From DASVFB01 sp963766345 (lineage in GTDB: Bacteria > Actinomycetota > Thermoleophilia > Gaiellales > Gaiellaceae), in NCBI GenBank assembly GCA_963766345.1, contig CAVXZL010000012.1:496001-560000 (forward strand): a stretch of 64,000 bases of DNA, given 5' to 3'. Below the pieces are notes generated by a model. The model did not search any database, was not told where the DNA came from, and saw only the letters and a program-made list of their open reading frames with translations. The position numbers and the translations under genes are program-made. Below, piece after piece: positions 54,005 to 62,172 of the stretch (the stretch's first letter is position 1; every line of letters begins with the position of its first letter).

Positions 54005-55123
54005 CTACGAGCGTGTGAAGCGCGCGTGCACTCGGCACAGCGCGTCGATCGCGTCGCGGATGTCGTCGTCCGAGTGCGCGGGCGAGAGCGGCAGCGACAG
54101 AACCTCGCCGCCCGCACGCTCGGCGACCGGGCACTCGGCGGCGAAGCGCTCGCGGTACCAGGCGAGCCGGTGCACGGGCAGGAAGTGGATGCTCGTCGAG
54201 ATGAGCTCGTCCGAGAGCGCGCGCTGGTAGTCGTCGCGCGGCGCGCCGGCTCGTTCCGCGTCGATGCGGACGATGTAGAGATGCAGCGCGTGCACGTCGT
54301 GCGCGTCGCGCGCGAGCGGCGTGATCCCGTCGAGCTCGGCGACGGCGTCGTCGTAGAGCGCGAACTGCCGCTCGCGGATCGCGCGATGGCGCTCGAGCTT
54401 GTCGAGCTGGACGAGCGCGATCGCAGCGAGGACGTCCGAGAGGTTCGCCTTGTAGCCCGGCACCGCGAGGTCGTACAGCGAGCCGTCGCCGCGGCGCATG
54501 AGCCGCAGGTCGGCCACGGCGTCGGCGATGTCGGCGCGGTTCGTCGCGATCAGCCCGCCCTCGCCCGCGGCGACGTTCTTCGTCGCGTAGAGCGAGAAGC
54601 ACGTCGCGTCGGAGAGACCGCCGATCTTGCGGCCGCGGTACGCGCTCTCGAACGCGTGCGCGGCGTCCTCGATGACCGGCACGCCGAGCTGCCACAACGG
54701 CTCGAGATCGCACGGCTGTCCCGCGAGGTGCACGGGCATGATCGCCTTCGTCCGCTCGGTGACGAGGTCGGCCACGCGCGCGGGATCGATGTTCAGGTCC
54801 TCGTCGTGGACGTCGGCGAACACCGGAGTCGCGCCGGTGTGCACGATCACGTTCGCCGTCGCCGGCCAGGTGATCGGCGTCGTGATCACCTCGTCGCCGG
54901 CGCCGATGCCGAGCGCGACGAGCGCCAGGTGCATCGCAGCGGTGCCCGAGGCGACCGCGAGCACGTGCTCGGCCTCGAGCACCTGCGCGGCGCGCGCCTC
55001 GAGCTCGGCGGCCTTCGGCCCGGTCGTCAGCCAGCCCGAGCGCAGGGTCTGCGCGACGGCCGCGATCTCCTCCTCGCCGATCGCGGGCGGCTGGAAGCCC
55101 AGCCGCGTGGTTCTACGCGACAA
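54005..55123 (-). CDS. DegT/DnrJ/EryC1 PLP-dependent sugar aminotransferase
   Basis: The 372-residue enzyme shows LRSGWLTTGPKAAELEARAA, VASGTAAMHLALVALGIGAG, VIEDAAHAFESAYRGRKIGG and SLYATKNVAAGEGG with the Schiff-base lysine at residue 182. GYKANLSDVLAAIALVQLDK is the interface helix. It resembles aminotransferases that make 4-amino-4,6-dideoxy sugars from the keto product of a dehydratase, and such a dehydratase is encoded two genes upstream. The start appears to be TTG 55123, overlapping the ATP-grasp gene by 11 bases. The end is three bases from the convergent repeat-protein gene. Confidence 0.9.
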   Translation of the reverse strand: MSRRTTRLGFQPPAIGEEEIAAVAQTLRSGWLTTGPKAAELEARAAQVLEAEHVLAVASGTAAMHLALVALGIGAGDEVITTPITWPATANVIVHTGATPVFADVHDEDLNIDPARVADLVTERTKAIMPVHLAGQPCDLEPLWQLGVPVIEDAAHAFESAYRGRKIGGLSDATCFSLYATKNVAAGEGGLIATNRADIADAVADLRLMRRGDGSLYDLAVPGYKANLSDVLAAIALVQLDKLERHRAIRERQFALYDDAVAELDGITPLARDAHDVHALHLYIVRIDAERAGAPRDDYQRALSDELISTSIHFLPVHRLAWYRERFAAECPVAERAGGEVLSLPLSPAHSDDDIRDAIDALCRVHARFTRS

Positions 55124-56354
55124 CTCGCGAGGCCTCGACCTCGAAGCGGACGAGGTCTCGCGCCCGGTCGGCCCGTGCCAGCGCCTCTTCGGACGACCCG
55201 CCGACGGCGAGGATCGCGCCCGCGCGGTCGGAGCCGCTGCGAAGCGGGCCGAACACGTGACCCGGCTTGCGGTAGACGCGAATCCCGCGCACGCCCTCGG
55301 CCTCGTATGCCTCCTTCAACCCGCGGATCGCGCGCAGCTCGCCCGGCGGCGCGACGAGGAAGCGCACGCACGCGCCGCCGACGCGCGCCAGCGGCGCGAC
55401 GCGGTTGGGCGGGACGTGCTCTCCGAGCGCGGCCGCGATCGCAAGCTGGTTGAGGTTGACGCGCAGCGCGGCTCGGCAGAGCTCGGCGTCATGACCGCCG
55501 CCGAGACGCGCCGCGAGCTCTCCGACGAACGCGCCGTCCTCGGAGACGAGCACCTGCGTGTATGTCGGCCCCTCGGCGATCCCGAGCGCGGCCGCCGCCT
55601 TCCGCGCGACGTCGATCGCCTTTGCGATCTGCGGCGTCGGCTGCGCGGACGGCCATGTGTGCGCGAGCGCCACGCCGAACGCGGGCGGCTCCGCGAGATG
55701 GCGGTCGGTCACGGTCAGCGCGTGGAACCGGCCGCCGAGCAGGAATGCGTTCACCGTCACCTCGCGGCCCGCGACGAATGACTCCACGAGCAGCGTTCCG
55801 CTGCGTGACTGCTCGAGCGCGGCGGTGACCGCGGCCTCGAGCTCCCCCGGGCTCTTCACCACCGAGAGTCCGCGCTGTCCCTGCCGGTCCGGCGCCTTGA
55901 CGACGCACGGATATCCGAGCTCCTCCGCGGCCCAGCGCGCCTCGTCGACGCTCCGGCACGCCTGGTACTCGGCCTGAGGCACGCCTGCGGCCGCGAACCG
56001 CTCGCGCTGGCGAGTCTTCGACGTTGCGAGCACGCCTGACTCGGGCGACAGCGGATGAGGCAGCCCGAGCTTGGCCGCGACGCGTGCCGCGATGCCGACG
56101 GGCCAGTCGATTCCGGGCGCGATGATGCCGTCCACCCGCTCGGCCTCCGCCAGCCGCTCGATCCCGAGCTCGTCCTCGGTCGAGATGATCGCGCGCCGGT
56201 CCGCGTAACGGAACCCGGGCGCGTCGGGATCGCGGTCGACGGCGATGACGTGCAGGTCGCGCTTGTGCGCGGCCGCGAGGAGGCCGAGCTGCGCGGGGCC
56301 TGCGCCTAGGACGAGGAGACGGGTGCGCCGGTCCGGAGTAGGGCCTTCCACCAC
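55113..56354 (-). CDS. ATP-grasp ligase
   Basis: The 413-residue protein has the preATP-grasp fold at the start (LLVLGAGPAQLGLLAAAHKR, VIAVDRDPDAPGFRYADRRA). ATP-grasp motifs follow: YPCVVKAPDRQGQRGLSVVK with the phosphate loop, TLLVESFVAGREVTVNAFLL and VGELAARLGGGHDAELCRAA with the metal ligands. The family joins a carboxylate to an amine through an acyl phosphate. In this operon it may attach an amino acid to the aminosugar or to a sugar acid. GTG 56354 overlaps the dehydratase gene by 49 bases. Confidence 0.85.
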   Translation of the reverse strand: MVEGPTPDRRTRLLVLGAGPAQLGLLAAAHKRDLHVIAVDRDPDAPGFRYADRRAIISTEDELGIERLAEAERVDGIIAPGIDWPVGIAARVAAKLGLPHPLSPESGVLATSKTRQRERFAAAGVPQAEYQACRSVDEARWAAEELGYPCVVKAPDRQGQRGLSVVKSPGELEAAVTAALEQSRSGTLLVESFVAGREVTVNAFLLGGRFHALTVTDRHLAEPPAFGVALAHTWPSAQPTPQIAKAIDVARKAAAALGIAEGPTYTQVLVSEDGAFVGELAARLGGGHDAELCRAALRVNLNQLAIAAALGEHVPPNRVAPLARVGGACVRFLVAPPGELRAIRGLKEAYEAEGVRGIRVYRKPGHVFGPLRSGSDRAGAILAVGGSSEEALARADRARDLVRFEVEASRVVA

Positions 56355-57304
56355 GCCTCATTCTCGCGGTACCACGCGACGGTCCGCGCGAGCCCGTCGT
56401 CGAAGGCGGTCCGTGCGCGCCAGCCGACGAGCCGCGCCGCCTTGTCCGTCGAGCCGATGTGCCGGTCGACCTGGCCGGGCCGCTCCGGAACGTGGAGCTT
56501 CAACGCCCGCTCCTTGCCGAGCGCGTCGAGCACCTTGTCGGCGATCTCGCTCACCGAGATGTCGATGCCGGTCGCGACGTTGAGCACTTCCCCGGCCACA
56601 GCATCGATTGGCGCCTCGATAACCGCCTCGATCGCCTCGGCGTCGTCGTCCACGTAGAGCCAGTCGCGGCTCGCGTGGCCGTCGCCGTGCACGGTCAGCG
56701 GCTCGTCGAGCAGCGCCTGCGTGATGAAGCGCGGAATGACCTTCTCCGGATGCTGCCGCGGGCCGTAGTTGTTGAACGGCCGCACGATCACGATCGGCAG
56801 CTCGTAGGTGACGAAGTACGAGTACGCAAGGCGGTCGGCGCCGGCCTTCGTGCCGGCGTACGGGCTCCGCGGGTTGAGCGGGTGTTCCTCGTCCATCGGC
56901 GCGCTCTCGGCGGTGCCGTAGACCTCGGACGACGAGATGAGGATGAAGCGCTCGACCGGCGCTTCGCGGATCGCGTCGAGCAGGATCTGCGTCCCTTCGA
57001 CGTTCGTGCGCACGAACTCCGAGCCGCCGTCCTGGATCGACTTCTCGACGTGCGACTCCGCGGCCGCGTTGACGATCACGTCGACGTGCTCGACGACGTC
57101 GCGCACGAGCGACGCGTCGCGGATGTCGCCGTGCACGAACGAGAGCCGCTCGTGCGACATGACGTCCGCGAGGTTCTCGACGTTGCCCGCATACGTGAGG
57201 GCGTCGAGCGAGACGACGTCGTACGGCGTGTTCGCCAGCAGGTGGCGGATGAAGTTCGACGGGATGAAGCCGGCGCCGCCGGTGACGAGAACTCGCTTGC
57301 TCAA
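56306..57304 (-). CDS. dTDP-glucose 4,6-dehydratase-like SDR
   Basis: The 332-residue protein has NAD-binding VTGGAGFIPSNFIRHLLANT at residues 7-26, with SNF as in RmlB. VNAAAESHVEKSIQDGGSEF and SPYAGTKAGADRLAYSYFVT near 145 carry the catalytic YxxxK, and VRPFNNYGPRQHPEKVIPRF is typical of RmlB and GDP/CDP-sugar dehydratases. It would yield a 4-keto-6-deoxy sugar for the aminotransferase downstream. The start is TTG 57304, overlapping the GT2 stop (TTGA). The tail WYRENEAWWKALL is an RmlB hallmark. Confidence 0.9.
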   Translation of the reverse strand: MSKRVLVTGGAGFIPSNFIRHLLANTPYDVVSLDALTYAGNVENLADVMSHERLSFVHGDIRDASLVRDVVEHVDVIVNAAAESHVEKSIQDGGSEFVRTNVEGTQILLDAIREAPVERFILISSSEVYGTAESAPMDEEHPLNPRSPYAGTKAGADRLAYSYFVTYELPIVIVRPFNNYGPRQHPEKVIPRFITQALLDEPLTVHGDGHASRDWLYVDDDAEAIEAVIEAPIDAVAGEVLNVATGIDISVSEIADKVLDALGKERALKLHVPERPGQVDRHIGSTDKAARLVGWRARTAFDDGLARTVAWYRENEAWWKALLRTGAPVSSS

Positions 57305-58212
57305 ATCTCCTCCGCGATCGTGTACAGGGGGCTGCCTTCGACCTGCCGCTGGATTCTGCCGAGGTACTCGCCGACGAGCGCGAGGATGAATCCCTGGATG
57401 CCGAGCACGAAGAGGATCAGCGTGCCGCCGAAGAGCGGCCCCGGGAAGTTCGACTCGGTGATCCAGAAGACGACGCCGTAGATGCCGAGCCCGGTCGCGG
57501 CGAGCGAGCAGGCGACGCCGAGGGCGATGCCGATCCACTGGATGGGCTGCGGCCAGAAGCCGGCGAGCACATGTAAGGCAAGCCTGGTCAAGCGGAGCGG
57601 CGAGTAGCGCGACGGATCCCGGCGCGCCGCGTGCGCGACGTCCACCTCGACGACCGACGCGCCGCCGGAGAGGACGAGCGCCTTCGTGAACTTCTGTCTT
57701 CCGATCGAGCCGAGCATGGGCTCGACCGCACGGCGGCGATACGCGTTGAACGCGCAGCCGAAGTCGGAGATCGCGACGCCGGTGAAGCGCCGCAGCATGC
57801 CGTTGATCATGCGCGACGGCAGCGTCCGCCCCCACGAGTCGCGGCGCGCGTTCCGGCGGCCGCTCGCGACGTCGGCGCCGCCCTCGACCGCCGCGACGAG
57901 CTTCGGGATGTCCTCGGGCTGGTTCTGCAGGTCGCCGTCCATCGTCACGAGGATGTCGCCGCGCGCACGCGTGAACCCGGCATGCATCGCGGGGTGCTGG
58001 CCGAAGTTGCGCGTGAACCGGATCGCGTGCACGCGCGGATCTCGATCGTGCAGCCGCTGAAGCGCGTCGAAGGTGTGGTCCGTCGATCCGTCGTCGACGA
58101 AGAGCAGCTCGAACGGGCGCCCGTTCACCGCCGCGACCGTCCGTTCGTAGAGCTCGTCGATCGTCGTCTCCTCGTTGAGCACCGTCACGACGATCGAAAG
58201 CTCCGGTTCCAC
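57301..58212 (-). CDS. Family 2 glycosyltransferase of the DPM1/ArnC type
   Basis: The 303-residue protein has an N-terminal GT2 domain with IVVTVLNEETTIDELYERTV, DDGSTD at 40-45, and MDGDLQNQPEDIPKL starting at residue 91. After residue 215 two transmembrane helices (WIGIALGVACSLAATGLGIY and LILFVLGIQGFILALVGEYL) and the tail RIQRQVEGSPLYTIAEEI are typical of polyprenyl-phosphate glycosyltransferases such as ArnC and GtrB. It would load a sugar onto undecaprenyl phosphate. It is the first gene of a leftward operon, coupled to the dehydratase by a TTGA overlap. Confidence 0.92.
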   Translation of the reverse strand: MEPELSIVVTVLNEETTIDELYERTVAAVNGRPFELLFVDDGSTDHTFDALQRLHDRDPRVHAIRFTRNFGQHPAMHAGFTRARGDILVTMDGDLQNQPEDIPKLVAAVEGGADVASGRRNARRDSWGRTLPSRMINGMLRRFTGVAISDFGCAFNAYRRRAVEPMLGSIGRQKFTKALVLSGGASVVEVDVAHAARRDPSRYSPLRLTRLALHVLAGFWPQPIQWIGIALGVACSLAATGLGIYGVVFWITESNFPGPLFGGTLILFVLGIQGFILALVGEYLGRIQRQVEGSPLYTIAEEI

Positions 58213-58236
58213 GCCCGAATCCTAGACTCGCCTCCG

Positions 58237-58830
58237 ATGCTCCCCGGTGAATTGATCGCGGTTCGCAGTACGTATCGCGGCCGGGTGCGCTGGGCGTTTC
58301 CACATCGCGTGGTCGCGGACGACGGCGACCGCTTCGCGCTCTACCTCGCTCCGGGAACCGCAGGCGTGTCGATGGGTCGCGATCCCGACGGCCGCTATCT
58401 CGAGCGCTGGATGTCCGACGAGCCGCCGCGCCCGCACGTCTGGCAGCGACATCACATCCTCTCCCTCACGCGGCGCGGCGACGCGCACTCGCTCTGGCAC
58501 TTCTGGGACGAGGAGTGGAACTTCGTCTGCTGGTACGTGCAGCTGCACACGCCGGTCGTCGAGGCGAACGGCGGCTTCGAGCTGACCGACCAGGCGCTCG
58601 ACGTCCTCGTGGAGCCGGACGGGAGCTGGCGCTGGAAGGACGAGGACGACTTCGCCGAGGCGCAGGCGCTCGGCATCTTCACGCCCGAGGAGGCGGCCGC
58701 AGTGCGCGCCGAGGGCGAGCGTGTCGTCGAAGCGAAGCCGTGGCCGACCGGGTGGGAGGGTTGGACCGCGGATCCCGCATGGGAGACGTCGGCCCTGCCC
58801 GACGGCTGGGACGTGGTCCGAGACCGCTGA
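58237..58830 (+). CDS. DUF402-family protein
   Basis: The 197-residue protein carries the DUF402 core: WNFVCWYVQLHTPVVEANGG, LDVLVEPDGSWRWKDEDDFA and AQALGIFTPEEAAAVRAEGE. Members related to FomD hydrolyse nucleotide-linked phosphonates or nucleotides with a metal; here only the family can be stated. ATG 58237 lies 24 bases from the divergent GT2 start, so both promoters share that gap. It is followed by a weak small frame and an inverted repeat. Confidence 0.83.
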   Translation: MLPGELIAVRSTYRGRVRWAFPHRVVADDGDRFALYLAPGTAGVSMGRDPDGRYLERWMSDEPPRPHVWQRHHILSLTRRGDAHSLWHFWDEEWNFVCWYVQLHTPVVEANGGFELTDQALDVLVEPDGSWRWKDEDDFAEAQALGIFTPEEAAAVRAEGERVVEAKPWPTGWEGWTADPAWETSALPDGWDVVRDR

Positions 58831-58858
58831 CCGCGCGCACAGGTGCGAGACTCACGGC

Positions 58859-59050
58859 GTGGGCTGGAACCTCTTCAAGCGGCTTGCCCCGCCGAAGCCG
58901 AAGGTCTCCATCACGCGCATCGAGAGCGTCCACGTCGCGGCGGCCGACCACGACGAGCCCGAAGGCCGCGATCGCGGGCCGACGCCGGCAGGACTCCGGA
59001 CCGGAAGAGCTTCGCGCGCGAGACGCGGCTGGACGATCTCGCGAGCAGTG
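58859..59050 (+). CDS. Possible short gene with a changed frame
   Basis: GTG 58859 opens GWNLFKRLAPPKPKVSITRI, followed by ESVHVAAADHDEPEGRDRG, which has plausible amino-acid use and codon bias. After about 58990 the next frame reads KSFARETRLDDLASSD, also plausible. A one-base shift there would join them into a protein of about 64 residues, but no clean stop is seen before the hairpin at 59063. I recognise no family and the call is weak. Confidence 0.3.
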
Positions 59051-59062
59051 ACGCGTCCGAAA

Positions 59063-59096
59063 CGGACATGGCCGGGTCAGACCCCGGCCATGTCCG
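59063..59096. terminator. Perfect 14-base-pair hairpin between convergent genes
   Basis: The arms CGGACATGGCCGGG and CCCGGCCATGTCCG are perfectly complementary around a six-base loop TCAGAC. The hairpin lies 24 bases from the end of the MFS gene and downstream of the DUF402 gene, so it could end transcription from both sides. It has no T run, which is normal for GC-rich actinobacteria. The same CGGACATGGCCG core appears at 49045-49056, so it may instead be a repeated extragenic element. Confidence 0.5.
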
Positions 59097-59119
59097 GAAC
59101 AGACTCTTGTGGACGGCGC

Positions 59120-60529
59120 CTACGCCGGGTCGAACACCGCCTCGAGCTCCTCGGCCTCCTGCCGCCGCGCGCGCTTCGGGATGAGGAACGCTGCGACCGC
59201 GCCGGATCCGACGACCGCCGCGCCGATCCACACCGCGGGGACCATCCCGTCCACGAACGACTGCCCGTTCGCGTAGCTGCCGTAGTGCGACCACACCGAC
59301 GCGAGCACCGCGACGCCGAACACGCCGCCGAGCTCACGGATCGAGTTCTGCGTCCCCGAGGCCTTGCCCTCCTCGACACGGCTCACCGCGCTCAGCACGA
59401 CGTTCGCGACCGGCGCCCAGAAGAGCGCCATCCCGACGCCCGAGATGATGAACGGGCCGACGAGCTCCGCGTACGGGACCGTCGGCGACGTCACCGCCGC
59501 GATCCACGATAGGCCGATCGCCTGCAGCACCAGGCCGGTGCCCATGAGCCGCGACCCGCCGATCCTGTCGGACAGCGCGCCCGCGATCGGCGCCACGAAC
59601 ATCGGCATCAGCGTCCACGGGAGGATGCGAAGGCCGGAGCCGAACGGCGAGTAGCCCTGCACCGTCTGGAAGAACTGCGAGAGCAGGAAGATCGAGCCGA
59701 ACATCCCGAAGAACATCAGCAGCGACGCGACGTTCGCCAGCGCGAACGTGCGGTTCTTGAAGAAGCGCATCGGCAGCATCGGCGCCTCGGCGCGCAGCTC
59801 CCAGAGGACGAAGAGCGCGACGAGCACCGCACCGGCGGCGAGCGAGAAGACGATCTCCGGGCTCGTCCAACCCTGACCGTTTCCGCGCACGAGGCCCCAG
59901 ACGATGCCGAAGAGACCTGCGCTGACCAGTGCGAGCCCCGGCAGGTCGAGCTTCGCCTTCGGCCCGTACGTCTCCTCGAGCCGCACGAGCGCCAGCGGGA
60001 TCAGCACGAGCCCGACCGGCACGTTCAGCCAGAAGATCCAGTGCCACGAGATCCCGCTCACGACCGCACCGCCGAAGAGCGGCCCGAACGCGACGGCGAG
60101 CCCGGCGATCCCGCTCCACGCGCCGATGAATGCGCCGCGGCGCTCCCTCGGCACTCCTGCGCTGAGGATCGTGAGCGTCAACGGAGTGACGATTGCGCCG
60201 CCGACGCCCTGGAGCGCGCGCGCGGCGATCAGCGCGCCGGCGGTCGGCGCGAGCGCTGCGCCTGCGGACGCGAGGGTGAAGATGGCCAGCCCGACGGCGA
60301 ACATCCGCCGGCGACCGAACCGGTCGCCGAGCGCCGCACCGGTGAGCAGCAGCACTGCGAAGGTCAGCGTGTACGCGTTGACCGTCCACTCGAGGTTCTC
60401 GATCGACGCGTGCAGGTCCTCGCGGATCACCGGCAGCGCGGTCGTGACGACGAGGTTGTCGAGCGTGACCATGAAGACGCCGACCGAGGTGATCGCGAAC
60501 GTCCACCACATCTTTGCTTTGTGACTCAT
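59120..60529 (-). CDS. MFS drug-efflux transporter, EmrB/QacA (DHA2) type
   Basis: The 469-residue protein has about 14 helices. VFMVTLDNLVVTTALPVIRE is motif D1, VNAYTLTFAVLLLTGAALGD then RFGRRRMFAVGL is motif A, and LIAARALQGVGGAIVTPLTL is motif B. GAWSGIAGLAVAFGPLFGGA is motif C. Such proton antiporters export drugs or lipophilic compounds. ATG 60529 has an AGGGAG site six bases upstream; GTG 60532 is also possible. It lies 29 bases after the TetR gene on the same strand, and its start overlaps a candidate operator. Confidence 0.92.
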   Translation of the reverse strand: MSHKAKMWWTFAITSVGVFMVTLDNLVVTTALPVIREDLHASIENLEWTVNAYTLTFAVLLLTGAALGDRFGRRRMFAVGLAIFTLASAGAALAPTAGALIAARALQGVGGAIVTPLTLTILSAGVPRERRGAFIGAWSGIAGLAVAFGPLFGGAVVSGISWHWIFWLNVPVGLVLIPLALVRLEETYGPKAKLDLPGLALVSAGLFGIVWGLVRGNGQGWTSPEIVFSLAAGAVLVALFVLWELRAEAPMLPMRFFKNRTFALANVASLLMFFGMFGSIFLLSQFFQTVQGYSPFGSGLRILPWTLMPMFVAPIAGALSDRIGGSRLMGTGLVLQAIGLSWIAAVTSPTVPYAELVGPFIISGVGMALFWAPVANVVLSAVSRVEEGKASGTQNSIRELGGVFGVAVLASVWSHYGSYANGQSFVDGMVPAVWIGAAVVGSGAVAAFLIPKRARRQEAEELEAVFDPA

Positions 60530-60536
60530 CACTTAC
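60521..60536 (-). promoter_or_regulatory. Possible second TetR operator at the MFS start
   Basis: On the coding strand the sequence GTAAGTGATGAGTCAC covers the MFS start codon. It matches GTTAGTGGTTACTCAC of the dyad upstream of tetR at 12 of 16 positions. Its own symmetry is weak, so it may be a lower-affinity site or chance. Confidence 0.3.
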
Positions 60537-60558
60537 TCCCTCCCGAAAAAAAGAGCCG

Positions 60559-61125
60559 TCAGCTTTCTTTCTTGCAGCCGGCGAGCAGGCGCTCCGACCA
60601 CGCCTCCGGCTTCTCGTACAGGTCCATCGAGGCCATGACGTTCATGAGCATCCCCACCGCGAAGAAGCGCGTGACCTCCTCGGGCGGCAGCCCGGAGACC
60701 CGTTCCACGTAGGCGGCGATGTCGCCGAAGCCGTCCCGGACGACCTCGCGGATCTCGGGGTCGTCACACGAGGCGTAGGCCTGCATCTGCGCGCGGAGCC
60801 GCGTGCGGTCGACGAGCAGCTGCTGGTAGGCCTCTCCCATCGCCTCGAGCGCCTCCTCGCCGCGCTTGCCTTCGGCCGCGCGCTGGAAGAGCTCGAGCGT
60901 CTCGCGGAGGCAGCGGCACACGGTCGCCTTGAACAGGTCTTTCTTGGAGCCGAAGAGCCGGAAGACGTACGGCTGCGAGATGCCCGCACGCCTGGCGATC
61001 TCCTCGGTCGACGCGCCGTGGAGCCCGCGCTCGGCGAACTCGACGAGGGCCGCCTCGAGGATGTCGTCCCGGCGCTCGTCGGCGCTCTTTCGATTTGAAG
61101 CTGTCCGTTGCGCTTGCACCACCAT
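60559..61125 (-). CDS. TetR-family transcriptional regulator
   Basis: The 188-residue protein has a TetR DNA-binding domain at about residues 15-62: RRDDILEAALVEFAERGLHG, STEEIARRAGISQPYVFRLF and GSKKDLFKATV. The ligand domain (LLVDRTRLRAQMQAYASCDD) fits TetR regulators of efflux pumps. ATG 61125 is 11 bases from a 20-base inverted repeat that is a likely operator. Together with the MFS gene it forms a self-regulated efflux unit, inferred from order and operators. Confidence 0.9.
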   Translation of the reverse strand: MVVQAQRTASNRKSADERRDDILEAALVEFAERGLHGASTEEIARRAGISQPYVFRLFGSKKDLFKATVCRCLRETLELFQRAAEGKRGEEALEAMGEAYQQLLVDRTRLRAQMQAYASCDDPEIREVVRDGFGDIAAYVERVSGLPPEEVTRFFAVGMLMNVMASMDLYEKPEAWSERLLAGCKKES

Positions 61126-61135
61126 GGCGCGAGAG

Positions 61136-61155
61136 GTTAGTGGTTACTCACAAAC
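61136..61155. promoter_or_regulatory. Candidate TetR operator
   Basis: GTTAGTGGTTACTCACAAAC is a 20-base dyad; its two 10-base halves (GTTAGTGGTT and GTTTGTGAGT) agree at eight positions. It lies 11 bases upstream of the TetR start, in the 33-base gap between that start and the end of the epimerase gene, and is unusually AT-rich for this window. This is the usual place and form of a TetR autoregulatory site. Confidence 0.6.
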
Positions 61156-61158
61156 TTG

Positions 61159-62130
61159 TCAAGCCGGATCTGCGACGAGCTCGCGATACCAGGCGATCGT
61201 CCTGGCGAGGCCCTCGTCGAGGTCGACCTTCGCCTCGAAGCCGAGCAGCTCGCGCGCCTTCGCCACGTTCGGGATCCGCAGCTCGACGTCCGCGTAGTGG
61301 AGCGGCTGGAACACGAGCTCGCCGGGGCACCCCGTCAGCCGCTTGATGCGCTGCGCGAGCTCGTTGATCGTGACGGTCGAGCGCGGGTTGCCGACGTTGA
61401 ACGCGTGGCCGACCGCCTCGTCGCGCTCGAGACAGACCAGCACGGCCTCGACCATGTCGTCGACGTAGCACCAGGCTCGGATCTGCGACCCGTCGCCGTG
61501 GATGACGAGGTCGCGGCCGGCGAGCGCCGCCTCGATGAACGCGCGGATCGCGCCGCCGCCGATCTGCCCGGGCCCGTAGACGTTGAACGGGTGCACGGTC
61601 ACGGTCGGCAGGCCGAGCTCCTCGTGATAGGCATGCGCCATGTGCTCGCCGGCGAGCTTCGACACGGCGTAGGTCCAGCGCGCCTCGCCGACGCTGCCGA
61701 TCGTCGAGACCTGCCCCTCACTCACGTTGAACGCGTGCGTGCCGAAGACCTCGCTCGTCGAGAAGTCGACGAAACGCTCGAGCGTCGGCAGCGTCGCGAG
61801 CGCGGCCTCGAGGGCGTTGTAGGTTCCGACGACGTTGACGCGCATGGTGCGCACCGGGCTCTCTCGCACGGTGTCGACGCCCGCGATCGCCGCGCAGTGG
61901 ACCATGTGCGTGACGCCCGCGGCGAGCTCCCTCACGGCGTCGGCGTCGAGGACGTCCGCCTGGTGGAAGTGGAAGTTCGGATGCTCCGCGAGGGCGGTGC
62001 CGCTCAGCGCGTCGCGGTGGAGGTTGTCGAGAGCGACCACCTCGTTGTCGTCGACGAGGCGCGTCGCGAGCGTCGTACCGATGAAGCCGGCGCCGCCGGT
62101 GATGAAGATCCGCTTGCCCTGCAGTGGCAC
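61159..62130 (-). CDS. NAD-dependent nucleotide-sugar epimerase/dehydratase (extended SDR)
   Basis: The 323-residue protein has ITGGAGFIGTTLATRLVDDN at residues 10-29 with the NAD-binding glycines. FVDFSTSEVFGTHAFNVSEG near 117 and WTYAVSKLAGEHMAHAYHEE near 155 give the catalytic Ser/Thr and YxxxK, and VHPFNVYGPGQIGGGAIRAF follows. The FSTSEVFG stretch and length suit UDP-glucuronate or GDP-sugar epimerases. GTG 62130 starts 43 bases from the divergent ATP-grasp gene, so the promoters share that gap. It is probably a single-gene unit that stops just before the TetR operator. Confidence 0.87.
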   Translation of the reverse strand: MPLQGKRIFITGGAGFIGTTLATRLVDDNEVVALDNLHRDALSGTALAEHPNFHFHQADVLDADAVRELAAGVTHMVHCAAIAGVDTVRESPVRTMRVNVVGTYNALEAALATLPTLERFVDFSTSEVFGTHAFNVSEGQVSTIGSVGEARWTYAVSKLAGEHMAHAYHEELGLPTVTVHPFNVYGPGQIGGGAIRAFIEAALAGRDLVIHGDGSQIRAWCYVDDMVEAVLVCLERDEAVGHAFNVGNPRSTVTINELAQRIKRLTGCPGELVFQPLHYADVELRIPNVAKARELLGFEAKVDLDEGLARTIAWYRELVADPA

Positions 62131-62172
62131 CGGGCGAGCCTAGCCATTCGACGCGGATAGCATCGCCGCGGA

